Under the pieces are notes generated by a model. That model had not been told where the DNA came from, did no database searches, and worked only from the letters and a program-made list of their open reading frames with translations. Shown here piece after piece: positions 44,501 through 52,594 of a DNA stretch of 64,000 nucleotides (position 1 is its first letter; each line of letters begins with the position of its first letter). This stretch comes from AC-37 sp036389835. Lineage in GTDB: Bacteria; Actinomycetota; Thermoleophilia; Solirubrobacterales; Thermoleophilaceae. The stretch spans positions 1-64,000 of the forward strand of contig DASVWC010000040.1 in assembly GCA_036389835.1 (NCBI GenBank). Reading direction: 5' to 3'. Position numbers and translations under genes: made by a program.

Positions 44501-45915
44501 GGGTCGGCCAGTGGCTCGGCCGCGGCGCGTGGCTCGAGTGGCGCGGGCGGCGGGCCGTGCGCCTGAGCACGCTGCGCCTGGCCCCGGGGCCGGCGCCGGC
44601 GCGCCGGCCGGCGCGGGTGGCGCTGTCGTACCCGGGCGGGCGCACGCCGCCGCTGACGGTGGGCCGCGACGGGACGGTGACGCTGCCCCGGGCGGTGCGG
44701 GCCGCGCGCTTCCGGGTGGAGGTGCTCGCGGCGGGGCCGGGCAGCGCGGACGCGGTGGGAATCGGCGAGCTGTCCGCCCAGGGCCTGCCGCGGGCGGCGC
44801 GGCGGAGGCCGGGCGCGGCGCGGCGGAGGCCGGGCGCGGCGCGGCGGAGACCGGGCGCGGCGCGGCGGAGACCGGGCGCGGCGGGGCGGCCGCCGGCCGC
44901 CGCGACCGAGCTGGCGGGCGCCGCCGTCCGCTCCCGCTGCGGCGACCTCGCGGCCATCGCCGGCGGGCGCCGGCTCCTGCTCGCGGCGCGCGGCAACGTC
45001 GCCGACTTCGACGCCGGCCGGCCCCTGCGCGTGCGCTCCTGCGGCGACCCGCTCGCGCTGCCCGCCGGGCCCGCCGAGCTGCGCACCGAGACCGGCCTCC
45101 TGCGCCCGCTCCTCCTCGCCCTGCGCTCGCCGGCGGCCGCCCCGGCCCCGCGCGCGGCCGCGAGCCCCGGCGAGGTGCGCTCGCCCGGCCGCGCCGGGCG
45201 CGGCGAGCACACGGGCGTCCGCGTGGACGTGCGCGAGCCCGGCTGGCTCGTGCTCGGCGAGAGCTACAACCGCGGCTGGCGCGCGACCTGCGACGGGCGC
45301 TCGCTGGGCGCGCCGAGGGTGATCGACGGCTTCGCCAACGGCTGGCGCGTGGAGCCGGGCTGCCGCGACGTCGCCTTCCGGTTCGCCCCGCAGCGAGCCG
45401 TGGACGCGGGCTTCTGGGTCGGCGGCGCCGCCTGCCTCCTGCTGCTGGCGCTGGTCCTGCTGCGCCGCCCGCCGCGGCGCGGGCCGGACGCCGCCCCCGC
45501 CGAGCTGGCGGTCGGCGACGCCCGCCGCCCGTGGCCGGCGCGCGCCGCCGCGCTCGCCGGCCTCGCCGCCGGCGCCGCGCTCGGATTCGTGTTCGCGCTG
45601 CGCGCCGGGGTCGTGATCGCGCCGGCCGTCTTCCTGATCCTCTGGCGCGGCTGGCCGCCACGCGCGCTGATCCTCGGCGCGGCCGGGCTGCTCGTGGTGG
45701 TCGTGCCGGCGCTCTACCTGATCGTCCCGGGCCGCGACCGCGGCGGCTACGACACGCGCTTCGCGGTCGAGCACATCGCGGCGCACTGGGTGACCGTCGC
45801 CGCGGTGGTGCTGCTCGTGCTCGCCCTCTGGCGGACGGTCAGTACGGCCAGTCGCGCGAGCGGTGGCCGAGCGCGCGCGCCAGAGCCGGAACGCCGAGCA
45901 CCAGCGCGACCTTGA
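41581..45915 (+). CDS. AftD-like (DUF3367) large membrane glycosyltransferase
   Basis: A 1444-residue protein close in length to mycobacterial AftD, the alpha-(1-3)-arabinofuranosyltransferase. The N-terminal 430 residues form about ten transmembrane helices with an early FDTKVDLHVDP (acidic loop) and LWPMGPFFA. A long extracytoplasmic part contains two discoidin/F5-8C-like carbohydrate-binding segments (AAFDGDPATAWQADP near 730 and RAFDGDPRTAWVGQW near 965). The C-terminal region has GESYNRGWRA and more helices. Around residues 1072-1099 an AARRRPG unit is repeated four times. The TTG start at 41581 is three bases after the previous stop. The last 77 bases overlap the convergent methyltransferase gene. 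Arabinan substrate is inferred from family only. Confidence 0.8.
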   Translation: MRAAWRERAFPLGLAAAAYAIALLQRPGEGSFDTKVDLHVDPSGFIGRVADVWSPTAGLGHIQGGQYSGYLWPMGPFFAALRELGLSPWLVQRLWLGTLLALAAWGTVRLLDRLLGRPRGVAHAVAGALVVLNPYVVVFTNRTTFTLIGYAALPWLLLLVHRGVREPRRLWWAAAFALIVTSLGGGVNAAVTAWVLVGPLLLLLYEPLLGGVSWRGAGAFALRAGAATALASVWWVVPALVQASYGLNFLSYTEQIGAIWATTSLSESVRLMGYWPSYLGVGYGDRLEPYFGSSPSLLFDPAVVIASLLVPALAFAGFAWTRRWRYGPFFLALGIAGALIMSVGFPEGTPLREGATFAINHFDAVEFLRTTYKAGPLVALSVACLAGAGAAALARRLASRPPRVAAALGGAALVALAALPMVRGEAVELTYDEVPAAWTQGAAGLDRELRPNTRALMLPGQPFAFHTWGGTVDPILPALTDRPVAVRNVPPYDDLHAVDMLWTVDNLVQQQRLLPGQLAPLLDLMSAGAVVTSTDDDFERSGAMPPAQAARELAGQGLRQPDRSYGPSASFRSPRETIDPPLTLPQLRRYDVAGTRGIVRLLPDRPATVVDGSAAGVAGLASIGGLRRGRPLLYAADLPADELRERAGAGGEVVITDSNRRRVFVASRPRQAYGWTLPAGLGFSEDAATLDPFEGHGADAQTVATYTGARDVSAPFSPQFPQFPEHRPYAAFDGDPATAWQADPTLDEPRHWVEVRFREPRDVPRLDLLPDDSNPNVVVTRVSVNGREHALRPGWNRLAVGLRGVDSVRVTITEQRTVGEAGSAGGFREVRVPGVTVRELLRPPTLAERALRGADLARTPMTYLFERTTADVPFRRGAVPPPAPVGNRAESEAALARAAQDPEPDIRRAFSPPAARRWSTEGWATVTPTAPDPALDTMAGTAAGGSSASSSSRFEGRPGFRASRAFDGDPRTAWVGQWLGRGAWLEWRGRRAVRLSTLRLAPGPAPARRPARVALSYPGGRTPPLTVGRDGTVTLPRAVRAARFRVEVLAAGPGSADAVGIGELSAQGLPRAARRRPGAARRRPGAARRRPGAARRRPGAAGRPPAAATELAGAAVRSRCGDLAAIAGGRRLLLAARGNVADFDAGRPLRVRSCGDPLALPAGPAELRTETGLLRPLLLALRSPAAAPAPRAAASPGEVRSPGRAGRGEHTGVRVDVREPGWLVLGESYNRGWRATCDGRSLGAPRVIDGFANGWRVEPGCRDVAFRFAPQRAVDAGFWVGGAACLLLLALVLLRRPPRRGPDAAPAELAVGDARRPWPARAAALAGLAAGAALGFVFALRAGVVIAPAVFLILWRGWPPRALILGAAGLLVVVVPALYLIVPGRDRGGYDTRFAVEHIAAHWVTVAAVVLLVLALWRTVSTASRASGGRARAPEPERRAPARP
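44794..44877. repeat. Four tandem 21-bp units inside the AftD-like gene
   Basis: Units 44794-44814, 44815-44835, 44836-44856 and 44857-44877 are identical but for an AGG/AGA difference that separates the first two from the last two. Each encodes AARRRPG, giving a basic linker. The pattern suggests recent expansion by slippage. Confidence 0.9.
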
Positions 45916-46588
45916 CCAGCACGTTGCGCGCGAACCACGGCAGCTCCGCGGCCTGCCGGGCGGCGTTGCGCGCCCGCGCGGCCGTGCCCAGCGGGCGCTC
46001 GGCGCGCCGGTACTCGGCCAGCGAGCGCGTGCGCCCCGCGTAGGCGAAGTCGCGGCCGAGGAACAGCAGCCGCAGGAAGGCGAGCGTCACACCGATCGAC
46101 GAGAACGCGTCGTGCACGAGCAGCGTGCCGCCCGGCGCGACCCGCGCGCCCCAGCGGGCGATGTCGTCGCGCGCGGGGCCGTAGCGGTGCGCGCCGTCCA
46201 CGTAGAGGAGCTCGACCGGGCCCTCCACCTCCGCCAGGGCGTCGGACGACATGCGCCGCACGTGCACGACGGCGTCCGCGATCCCCGCGCGCTCGAGGTT
46301 CGCGCGGAACGCGCGGTTGTCCGCCTCGCCCTCCTCGGAGCTGCCCTCGATCTGCTGCGGGCCGCGGTCGTTGCCGGCGTGCGGGTCGATCGCGATCACC
46401 CGCACGCCGCGGCCGGCGGCGCGCGCCAGGACGATCGCGGAGCGGCCGCGGTAGCTGCCTATCTCGACGATGCGGCCGCCGTCCGGCACCTCGCGGGCGC
46501 GGTCCCACAGGCGGCGCGCCTGGTCGTCCGAGAGCCAGCCCTCCACCCCGCGGAGGCCGGCGAGCGTGTCCTCGAAGCCCTGGCTCAC
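45839..46588 (-). CDS. Class I SAM-dependent methyltransferase
   Basis: A 249-residue protein with the Methyltransf_24-type SAM motif RIVEIGSYRGRSAIVLARAA, then VRVIAIDPHAG, DALAEVEGPVELLYVDGAHRYGPARDDIARW and GGTLLVHDAFSSIGVT. Such enzymes are common in glycan and cell-surface loci and methylate sugars or small molecules. The start is GTG at 46588, overlapping the stop of the GT4 gene (GTGA). The last 77 bases lie over the end of the AftD-like gene on the opposite strand. Confidence 0.85.
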   Translation of the reverse strand: MSQGFEDTLAGLRGVEGWLSDDQARRLWDRAREVPDGGRIVEIGSYRGRSAIVLARAAGRGVRVIAIDPHAGNDRGPQQIEGSSEEGEADNRAFRANLERAGIADAVVHVRRMSSDALAEVEGPVELLYVDGAHRYGPARDDIARWGARVAPGGTLLVHDAFSSIGVTLAFLRLLFLGRDFAYAGRTRSLAEYRRAERPLGTAARARNAARQAAELPWFARNVLVKVALVLGVPALARALGHRSRDWPY

Positions 46589-47781
46589 GCCCGCGGAGCG
46601 GGCGCCTCGTCCGGGATCGGCAGCGCGGCCGGCTGCGCACGGGCCGGCTCGGCGGCGCGCCCGCACTCGGCCTCGAGCACCGACAGCGTGTGCCCGGCCG
46701 TGGCGTCCCAGGTGAACTCCGCCGCGCGCTCGCGCGCGGCGCGGCCGAGCGACTCGCGCAGCTCCTCGTCGAGCAGCACGGCGCGCACCCGCTCGGCGAG
46801 CTCGCCCGGGTCGTGCGCGAGCACGCCGGTGCGCCCGTCGTCGATCGACTCCGGCAGGCCCCCCACCGCGAGCGCGGCCGAGGGCGTGCCGCACACCGCC
46901 GCCTCCATCACCGTCAGGCACCAGCCCTCGGCCGAGGAGGCCGTCACGTTCACCCAGGCGGACTGGAACAGCTCGCGCTTGCGCTCCTCCGAGACGTGGC
47001 CGTGCATCCGGACCCGCTCGCGCAGGCCGCGGGCGTCGATCTCCGCCTCGAGCGCCGCGCGGTGGTCGCCGTCACCGGCGATCTCGAGCACGGCCTCGGG
47101 GCTGTGCTCGAGCACGTCGAGCAGGATCTCCAGGCGCTTGTAGCGCTTGAGCCGGCCGAGGTAGAGGATCGTGGGCACCGGCGCGCGGCGCGACGCGTCC
47201 GGCCAGAAGGCGCCGTGCTCGACCCCGATGTAGCCGGTGGCGATCCGCTCGCGCGGGATGCCGTGGGCCGCGATCCCCTCGGCCGACGAGTTGGAGATCG
47301 TGAGGAAGCGCGAGCGGTGATAGAGCAGCTTGAGCGGCAGCGTCTCGAGCACGAACGCCGCCACCCGCCCGGCCAGCCCCATCTCGCGGACGTAGTGCTC
47401 GCGGTGGATGTGGTGCACGAGCGTGACGCGCGGCGAGCGCAGCCAGAGCGGCGTGAGGAACGTGATCCCGTTGACGACCTCGAGCACGACGTCGGCGTCG
47501 GGCACCAGGCCGCGCCACTGGCGCAGGATGGCGCGCGGGAACACCGTGGAGCGGCCGCCGACGCGGTGCAGCGTGAGCTGGCCGTGCCGCTCGACGGGCG
47601 CCGCGCCCGGGTAGGAGCACGCGATCACCGACACGCGGTGGCCCCAGGCGATCCAGCGCGAGACCTGCGCGAAGAGGTTGGTGCCGGTGCCGCCGCCCTG
47701 GGGATGCGTCCAATCCCGGTCCGAGAGGATCAGGATGTGCAGGGGCGGCCGGTGGCCGTTGGGTCGGGGGGTGGAGTACAA
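46585..47781 (-). CDS. GT4-family glycosyltransferase
   Basis: A 398-residue GT-B enzyme. The N-terminal domain reads LHILILSDRDWTHPQGGGTGTNLFAQVSRWIAWGHRVSVI, with the Gly-rich loop. The donor domain has TILYLGRLKRYKRLEILLDVLE, VRMHGHVSEERKRELFQSAWV, and the retaining GT4 signature SSAEGWCLTVMEAAVCGTPSAALAVGGLPESI (EX7E). It is cytoplasmic and probably acts on a lipid-linked glycan. A TTG at 47781 is used; other starts would remove the N-terminal strand. It is divergent from the second flippase (72-base gap) and followed by the methyltransferase. Confidence 0.9.
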   Translation of the reverse strand: MYSTPRPNGHRPPLHILILSDRDWTHPQGGGTGTNLFAQVSRWIAWGHRVSVIACSYPGAAPVERHGQLTLHRVGGRSTVFPRAILRQWRGLVPDADVVLEVVNGITFLTPLWLRSPRVTLVHHIHREHYVREMGLAGRVAAFVLETLPLKLLYHRSRFLTISNSSAEGIAAHGIPRERIATGYIGVEHGAFWPDASRRAPVPTILYLGRLKRYKRLEILLDVLEHSPEAVLEIAGDGDHRAALEAEIDARGLRERVRMHGHVSEERKRELFQSAWVNVTASSAEGWCLTVMEAAVCGTPSAALAVGGLPESIDDGRTGVLAHDPGELAERVRAVLLDEELRESLGRAARERAAEFTWDATAGHTLSVLEAECGRAAEPARAQPAALPIPDEAPAPRA

Positions 47782-47853
47782 GTCCGGGGGGGTCGCTGCG
47801 GCCCCCAGCGTAACGCCGGTGCCGACGGTTCAAGCACGCGTGGCCGTGCAACG

Positions 47854-49353
47854 ATGCGCCACATGAGCGACGAGCGGCTGGCCTTCCCGCGCGCGGAGCT
47901 CCGCCGCCGCACCGCCCGGGGCGCGCTCGTCAACGGCGCGTTCCTCAGCGGGGCCGAGCTGCTGGTCCTCGCCCAGGGGCTGATCGTGACCGTGCTGCTC
48001 GGGCCGCGCGAGCTCGGCCTCTACGGGATCGTGACCACCACCGCGATGACGGTCGTGGCCCTGCGGCGGGTGGGGATCGACGAGGCGTTCGTCCAGCAGG
48101 CCGAGGCCGACCAGGAGGGCGAGTTCCAGCGTGCCTTCACGCTCGAGCTCGTCGTGGGAGCGGCGTTCTCGCTGCTGCTCCTGGCCGCCGCTCCGTTCGT
48201 CGCGCTGGCCTACGACGACGACCGGCTGCTGCCGCTGATGATCGCCGTCGCCTACCTGCCCACGGCGATGGCGCTCCAGGCGCCCACCTGGATCTTCTTC
48301 CGCCGCATGGACTTCGTACGGGTGCGGGCGCTCCAGGCGATCGTCCCGGTCGTGACCTTCGCGGTCACCGTCCCGCTCGCGTTCGCCGGCGTGGGCGTGT
48401 GGAGCCTCGTGATCGGCCCGTTCGTGGGCAACAGCGCCGCGATCGTGGCGGCGGTGGCGCTGTCGCCGTACCGGCTGCGGCTGCGCTTCGACCCCGCGGC
48501 CCGGCGGCGCTACTTCCGCTTCTCGTGGCCGATCTTCGTCTCGGCGGTGGCGGTGCTGCTGTTCCAGCAGGGCCAGATCCTCGCCTTCAAGCTCGAGGGC
48601 GGGCTCGCGGCGGCGGGCTTCATCACGCTGGCGGTCACGCTCACGCGCTACGCGGACCGTGCGGACCAGATCATCGCGACGACCCTCTACCCCGCGATCG
48701 TGGTCGTCCGGGACCGGCTCGGGACGCTCGAGGAGATGTTCGTGAAGTCGAACCGCGTGGCGCTGATGTGGGTGCTGCCGTTCTGCGCCGGCTGCATCCT
48801 CTTCGCGGGCGACCTGGTGGGCTTCGTGCTCGGCGACGAGTGGGACCCGGCCGTGCTCCTGCTCCAGGGGCTCGCCGGGGCGGGCGCGGTCCAGCAGCTC
48901 GGCTACAACTGGTTCACCTTCTACCGCGCGCGCGGCGACTCGGCGCGGCAGGCCGTCGAGTCGGTGGCGATGGCCGCCACGTTCCTCGGGCTGGCGGTCC
49001 CGGCGCTGTTCCTCTGGGGCGTGGACGGGTTCGTCGCGGCGCGGATCGGCGCGGCGCTGCTCGTGCTGCTGGTGCGCCGCCACTACGTGCGCCGGCTGCT
49101 CGGGATCGAGCTGCTCGCGCTCGGCGCGCGCGCCGCGGCTCCGGTGGCGGCCGCGGCCGGCGCGGTGCTGATCGTGCGGGCGCTGGTGTGGTCGGGCGAG
49201 CGCACGGCCGGCCACGCGATCGCGGACCTCGTGCTGTTCGGCGCGCTCACCGCGCTGCTCACCTGGGCGGCCGAGCGCGGGCTGGTGCGCGAGATCTGGG
49301 CGCAGGTCAGGACGGGCGGGCTCGGCGGGGCCGCCAGGGCGGCGGCGAGCTGA
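47854..49353 (+). CDS. Polysaccharide (Wzx-type) flippase
   Basis: A 499-residue membrane protein with about 12 hydrophobic helices. The N-terminal GALVNGAFLSGAELLVLAQGLIVTVLLGPRELGLYGIVTTTAMTVVALRRVGIDEAFVQQ matches polysaccharide biosynthesis/MATE-like exporters (O-antigen flippase type). It would translocate a lipid-linked repeat unit supplied by the neighbouring glycosyltransferases. Two ATGs (47854 and 47863) are in frame; the first is used. It is followed in a CTGA overlap by the next membrane protein gene. Confidence 0.88.
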   Translation: MRHMSDERLAFPRAELRRRTARGALVNGAFLSGAELLVLAQGLIVTVLLGPRELGLYGIVTTTAMTVVALRRVGIDEAFVQQAEADQEGEFQRAFTLELVVGAAFSLLLLAAAPFVALAYDDDRLLPLMIAVAYLPTAMALQAPTWIFFRRMDFVRVRALQAIVPVVTFAVTVPLAFAGVGVWSLVIGPFVGNSAAIVAAVALSPYRLRLRFDPAARRRYFRFSWPIFVSAVAVLLFQQGQILAFKLEGGLAAAGFITLAVTLTRYADRADQIIATTLYPAIVVVRDRLGTLEEMFVKSNRVALMWVLPFCAGCILFAGDLVGFVLGDEWDPAVLLLQGLAGAGAVQQLGYNWFTFYRARGDSARQAVESVAMAATFLGLAVPALFLWGVDGFVAARIGAALLVLLVRRHYVRRLLGIELLALGARAAAPVAAAAGAVLIVRALVWSGERTAGHAIADLVLFGALTALLTWAAERGLVREIWAQVRTGGLGGAARAAAS

Positions 49354-50978
49354 GCGCCCGCCCGCGCGCGACGACGCTGGCCACGGGCCTGGTGGCGTCA
49401 CTGCCGGTGATCGTCGCCGCCGTGCGGGGCGTCTCCGACGGCTGGTTCCCCTACGGCGACCGCGCGGTGATCGCCACGCGCGCGATCGACGTCCTCACCG
49501 TGGACACGCCGCTGCTCGGCCAGTACTCCGCGTCCTCGGACCTGACCGGCGAGCCCACCTACAGCCTCGGGCCGCTCCTCTACTGGCTGCTGGCGCTGCC
49601 GGCCCGGATCGGCGCCGACGCGCTGGCGGTCACGGTCGCGGCGCTGAACGTGGCGGCCGTCGTGGGCGCCGTCGCGCTCGCGCGCCGGCGCGGCGGCCTC
49701 CCGCTGATGTTCGCGACGGCGGCGGCGACGGCGGTCATGTGCGGGTCGCTCGGCGCCGAGACCTTCCACGAGGTCTGGAACCCCGCGGTCGGGGTCCTGC
49801 CGCTGCTGGCGCTCGTGTTCCTGTGCTGGTCGATCGCCTGCGGCGAGCGCGAGCTGCTCCCGCTGGCGGTGCTGGTGGCGAGCTTCCTGGCCCAGGCGCA
49901 CCTCACGTTCGCGCTCCCCGCCGCGGGCCTGATCGCGGTCGCGGCCGCCGGGCTCACGCTCGCGCGCCGCTGGACGCGCCGCGCCGGGCTGGGCGCGATC
50001 GGGGTCACCGCCGTGTGCTGGAGCCTGCCGCTGATCGAGCAGGCGATCCACCGCCCGGGCAACCTCGTGCGCGTGGCGCGGGCGGCCGGCGAGCGCGGGC
50101 CGACGCTCGGGGCGGGCGACGGCTGGAGCGCGCTGTCGCACACGGTCGGGGCGCCGCCCTGGTGGCTGCGCGCGCCGCGCTCGCCGTTCGAGCGCCTGTC
50201 GGACCTGGCGAACGGGCGCGGGGCGCTGGCGACGATCGTCACGGTCGCGATCCTGCTCGGCCTGCTGGCCGTGGCCGCCGCAGGCGCGCGCCGGCGGCGC
50301 GCCGACCTCGTCGCCGCGGGCGCGATCGGGCTGCTCCTGTGCGCGGCGATCTTCGCGGGCACGGCCGGGACGCCGGGGCGCTCGTACCAGTCGGTCACCT
50401 ACTCGCTCTACTGGGCCTCGCCCGCCGGGATGGCGGCGTGGCTGCTGCTCGGGTGGGGCGCAGCCGTGTCGCTCGCCGCGCGGCGCGATCGGGGCCGGGC
50501 GCGGGAGGCGCCGCGTCCACCGGGCGGCTTGCGCGCCGCCGCCCCCGCGCTCGCCCTCGCGTGCACCGCGCTCGCCGGCCTCGCCGTGGGCCTCGCCGCC
50601 GATCGCGACGAGGACCGCGCGAAGTACGACCCGCTGCGCGCTACGACGGCGCGGCTGCACGAGCGCCTCGGCGGCGCCGGCCGGGTCGCCGTCGAGGCGT
50701 CGGACACCGACCCCGCGTTCGACTTCGCCACGGCGACCGTGTACCGGCTGCGGCGGGAGGGAGCGCCCGTCGCGTCGAGGCAGCTCTCGCACCTCCTCGG
50801 CTCGCGCTACGACGAGCCGGGGCGGCCCCTGCGCGTGCACGACCGCGCCGCCGGCCGGCCCCCGCCCGGCACGCTGCTCGCCACCGGCACGGTGCGCCGC
50901 ACGATCGGGCTCGGCTTCCCGCCGCGCCCGACACCGGTCACCGAGCGCGTGGACGCGATCCTCGGGCCGGCGCCGTGA
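49350..50978 (+). CDS. GT39-like polytopic membrane protein (pair member 1), probable CTG start
   Basis: A 542-residue protein with about ten hydrophobic segments followed by a soluble C-terminal part. The early loop YGDRAVIATRAIDVL and the later SVTYSLYWASPAGM and QAHLTF are shared with the next gene. The layout is that of GT-C membrane glycosyltransferases but the catalytic residues are not certain; I call it by architecture only. The frame has no ATG or GTG before the first helix; CTG 49350-49352, which overlaps the previous TGA, aligns with the GTG start of the paralogue at 50975. Gene order flippase, member 1, member 2 suggests glycan assembly. Confidence 0.7.
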   Translation: MSARPRATTLATGLVASLPVIVAAVRGVSDGWFPYGDRAVIATRAIDVLTVDTPLLGQYSASSDLTGEPTYSLGPLLYWLLALPARIGADALAVTVAALNVAAVVGAVALARRRGGLPLMFATAAATAVMCGSLGAETFHEVWNPAVGVLPLLALVFLCWSIACGERELLPLAVLVASFLAQAHLTFALPAAGLIAVAAAGLTLARRWTRRAGLGAIGVTAVCWSLPLIEQAIHRPGNLVRVARAAGERGPTLGAGDGWSALSHTVGAPPWWLRAPRSPFERLSDLANGRGALATIVTVAILLGLLAVAAAGARRRRADLVAAGAIGLLLCAAIFAGTAGTPGRSYQSVTYSLYWASPAGMAAWLLLGWGAAVSLAARRDRGRAREAPRPPGGLRAAAPALALACTALAGLAVGLAADRDEDRAKYDPLRATTARLHERLGGAGRVAVEASDTDPAFDFATATVYRLRREGAPVASRQLSHLLGSRYDEPGRPLRVHDRAAGRPPPGTLLATGTVRRTIGLGFPPRPTPVTERVDAILGPAP

Positions 50979-52594
50979 GCCGGCGTCCGGAGCGGCTCCT
51001 CGTGCTGGCGACCGGGCTCGCCGCCGCGCTGCCGGTCGTGATCTCGACGGTCGCCGCGCTCGGCGCCGACTGGGTGGCGTACGGCGACCGCGCGATCATC
51101 GCCCTGCGCGCGCACGACGTCCTCTCGGCCCAGAGCCCGCTGGTCGGTCAGTACTCGTCGGCGTCCCTGCCAGGGCATCCGACCTACAGCCCGGGACCGC
51201 TCCTGTACTGGGCGCTGGCGCTCCCGGCGCGGGCCGGGTCGAGCGCGACCGCGGTGGCCGCCGGGCTCGTCAACGCCCTGTCGGTGATGGCCGCCGTCTG
51301 GCTCGCCCACCGGCGGCGCGGGCGCGGCTTCATGTTCGCGGTCGCGCTCGCGCTCGTGGTCATGTGCGGGTCCCTGCCGGAGGAGGCGCTCCACGACGTC
51401 TGGAACCCCTACCTCGCACTGCTCCCGTTCACGCTGCTGATCCTGCTCTGCTGGTCGCTGGCGCGCGGCGACCACCGGCTCCTGCCGCTCACGGCCCTGG
51501 TCGCGAGCTTCGTCGTACAAGCCCACCTGACGCTCGTCCTCCCCGGCGCCGCGCTGGTCGCGATCGGCCTCGTCGGCCTCGCGCGCACGCGGCGCGGGCC
51601 GGACGCGACCCGGGAGCCGATGCGCCGGTGGTCGGTCGCCGCCGCCGCCGTCGCGCTCGTCTGCTGGCTCCCCCCGATCCTGGATCAGGCGATCCACCGC
51701 CCGGGCAACGCCGTCGAGCTCGCTCGCTCGTCGCAGGACCAGGGCGCCAGCGCCGGCCTGGACACGGGCTGGCACGCGGTCGCGCGCACCGTCGGCGTGC
51801 CGCCGTGGTGGGCTCGCTCGCGACTCGGCGTGGGTGACCGCCTCGAGGACCTCCTCCTCGCGCCCGGTGGTTTCCAGCAGGCGACCGCGGTCCTGCTGCT
51901 GGCGACGCTCGCGGCAGCCGCCGCGCCGGCCCTTCGCCGGCGCGACGCGGATGCCGCGGCGGCGGGCGCGGGCGCCGTGGCGGTCTGTGCCGCGCTCGGC
52001 CTGGTCACCGCCCTGACCCCGACCCGTGACGCGCTCGTCAACACGCTCGGCTACACGGTGGACTGGAGCGCTCCGGCCGGAATGTGGCTCTACCTCGCGC
52101 TCGGGCTGGCGCTCGCGGCGCTCCTGCGGTGGCCGGCCCGCGTGCCGCGCGTGCCCGCGGGGGTCGTCCCGGCAGCGGTCGCGGTGACCGCGCTGGTGGT
52201 CGCCCTGCCGGCGGGCGACGACGCGGACGCGGGCAGGTACCGGCCGATCCGCGCCGCCCTGCGCGCGCTGGAGCCGGAGCTCGGGGGAGCCCGGACGGTC
52301 CGCGTCGAGGCCTCCCCCACGCCGCTCGGCTTCGACTTCCACGCGGCGGTCGTCTACGAGCTGCGCCGCGACGGGCGCGAGCCGGTCTCGGCCGCGCTCG
52401 GCGACCGCCTCGGGGGCCACCACCGTCCGGGCGGCACGCGCCCCGAGCGCGCGGTGTTCATCCGCGACGAGAGCGCGGGGCCGGCGCCGCCCGGCCGCGT
52501 GGCCGCACGGGTCTCGGTGAGCCTCCCACCCGTCGAGGAGGGCGACCCGCCGGTCGAGCGCCGGATCGCGGTGAGCGTGGCCGGGGCGCCCTAG
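50975..52594 (+). CDS. GT39-like polytopic membrane protein (pair member 2)
   Basis: A 539-residue paralogue of the previous gene, with matching blocks YGDRAIIALRAHDVL, GQYSSAS, PTYSPGPLLYWALALPARAG, WNPYLALLPF, AHLTLVLPGAAL, QAIHRPGNAVE and TVGVPPWWARS. About ten transmembrane helices precede a C-terminal soluble domain. Both copies are probably products of a tandem duplication. GTG 50975 overlaps the previous TGA. Its TAG stop shares a CTAG with the stop of the opposite-strand gene 52591. The function is probably a polyprenyl-phosphate-sugar-dependent transferase, with low certainty. Confidence 0.7.
   Translation: MSRRPERLLVLATGLAAALPVVISTVAALGADWVAYGDRAIIALRAHDVLSAQSPLVGQYSSASLPGHPTYSPGPLLYWALALPARAGSSATAVAAGLVNALSVMAAVWLAHRRRGRGFMFAVALALVVMCGSLPEEALHDVWNPYLALLPFTLLILLCWSLARGDHRLLPLTALVASFVVQAHLTLVLPGAALVAIGLVGLARTRRGPDATREPMRRWSVAAAAVALVCWLPPILDQAIHRPGNAVELARSSQDQGASAGLDTGWHAVARTVGVPPWWARSRLGVGDRLEDLLLAPGGFQQATAVLLLATLAAAAAPALRRRDADAAAAGAGAVAVCAALGLVTALTPTRDALVNTLGYTVDWSAPAGMWLYLALGLALAALLRWPARVPRVPAGVVPAAVAVTALVVALPAGDDADAGRYRPIRAALRALEPELGGARTVRVEASPTPLGFDFHAAVVYELRRDGREPVSAALGDRLGGHHRPGGTRPERAVFIRDESAGPAPPGRVAARVSVSLPPVEEGDPPVERRIAVSVAGAP

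Noticed and set aside
40996..45786. A 1596-residue open frame on the minus strand opposite the AftD-like gene
   Set aside because: It is an antisense shadow. Its translation is Arg/Ala/Gly-rich without any domain, while the plus frame has clear helices and motifs.
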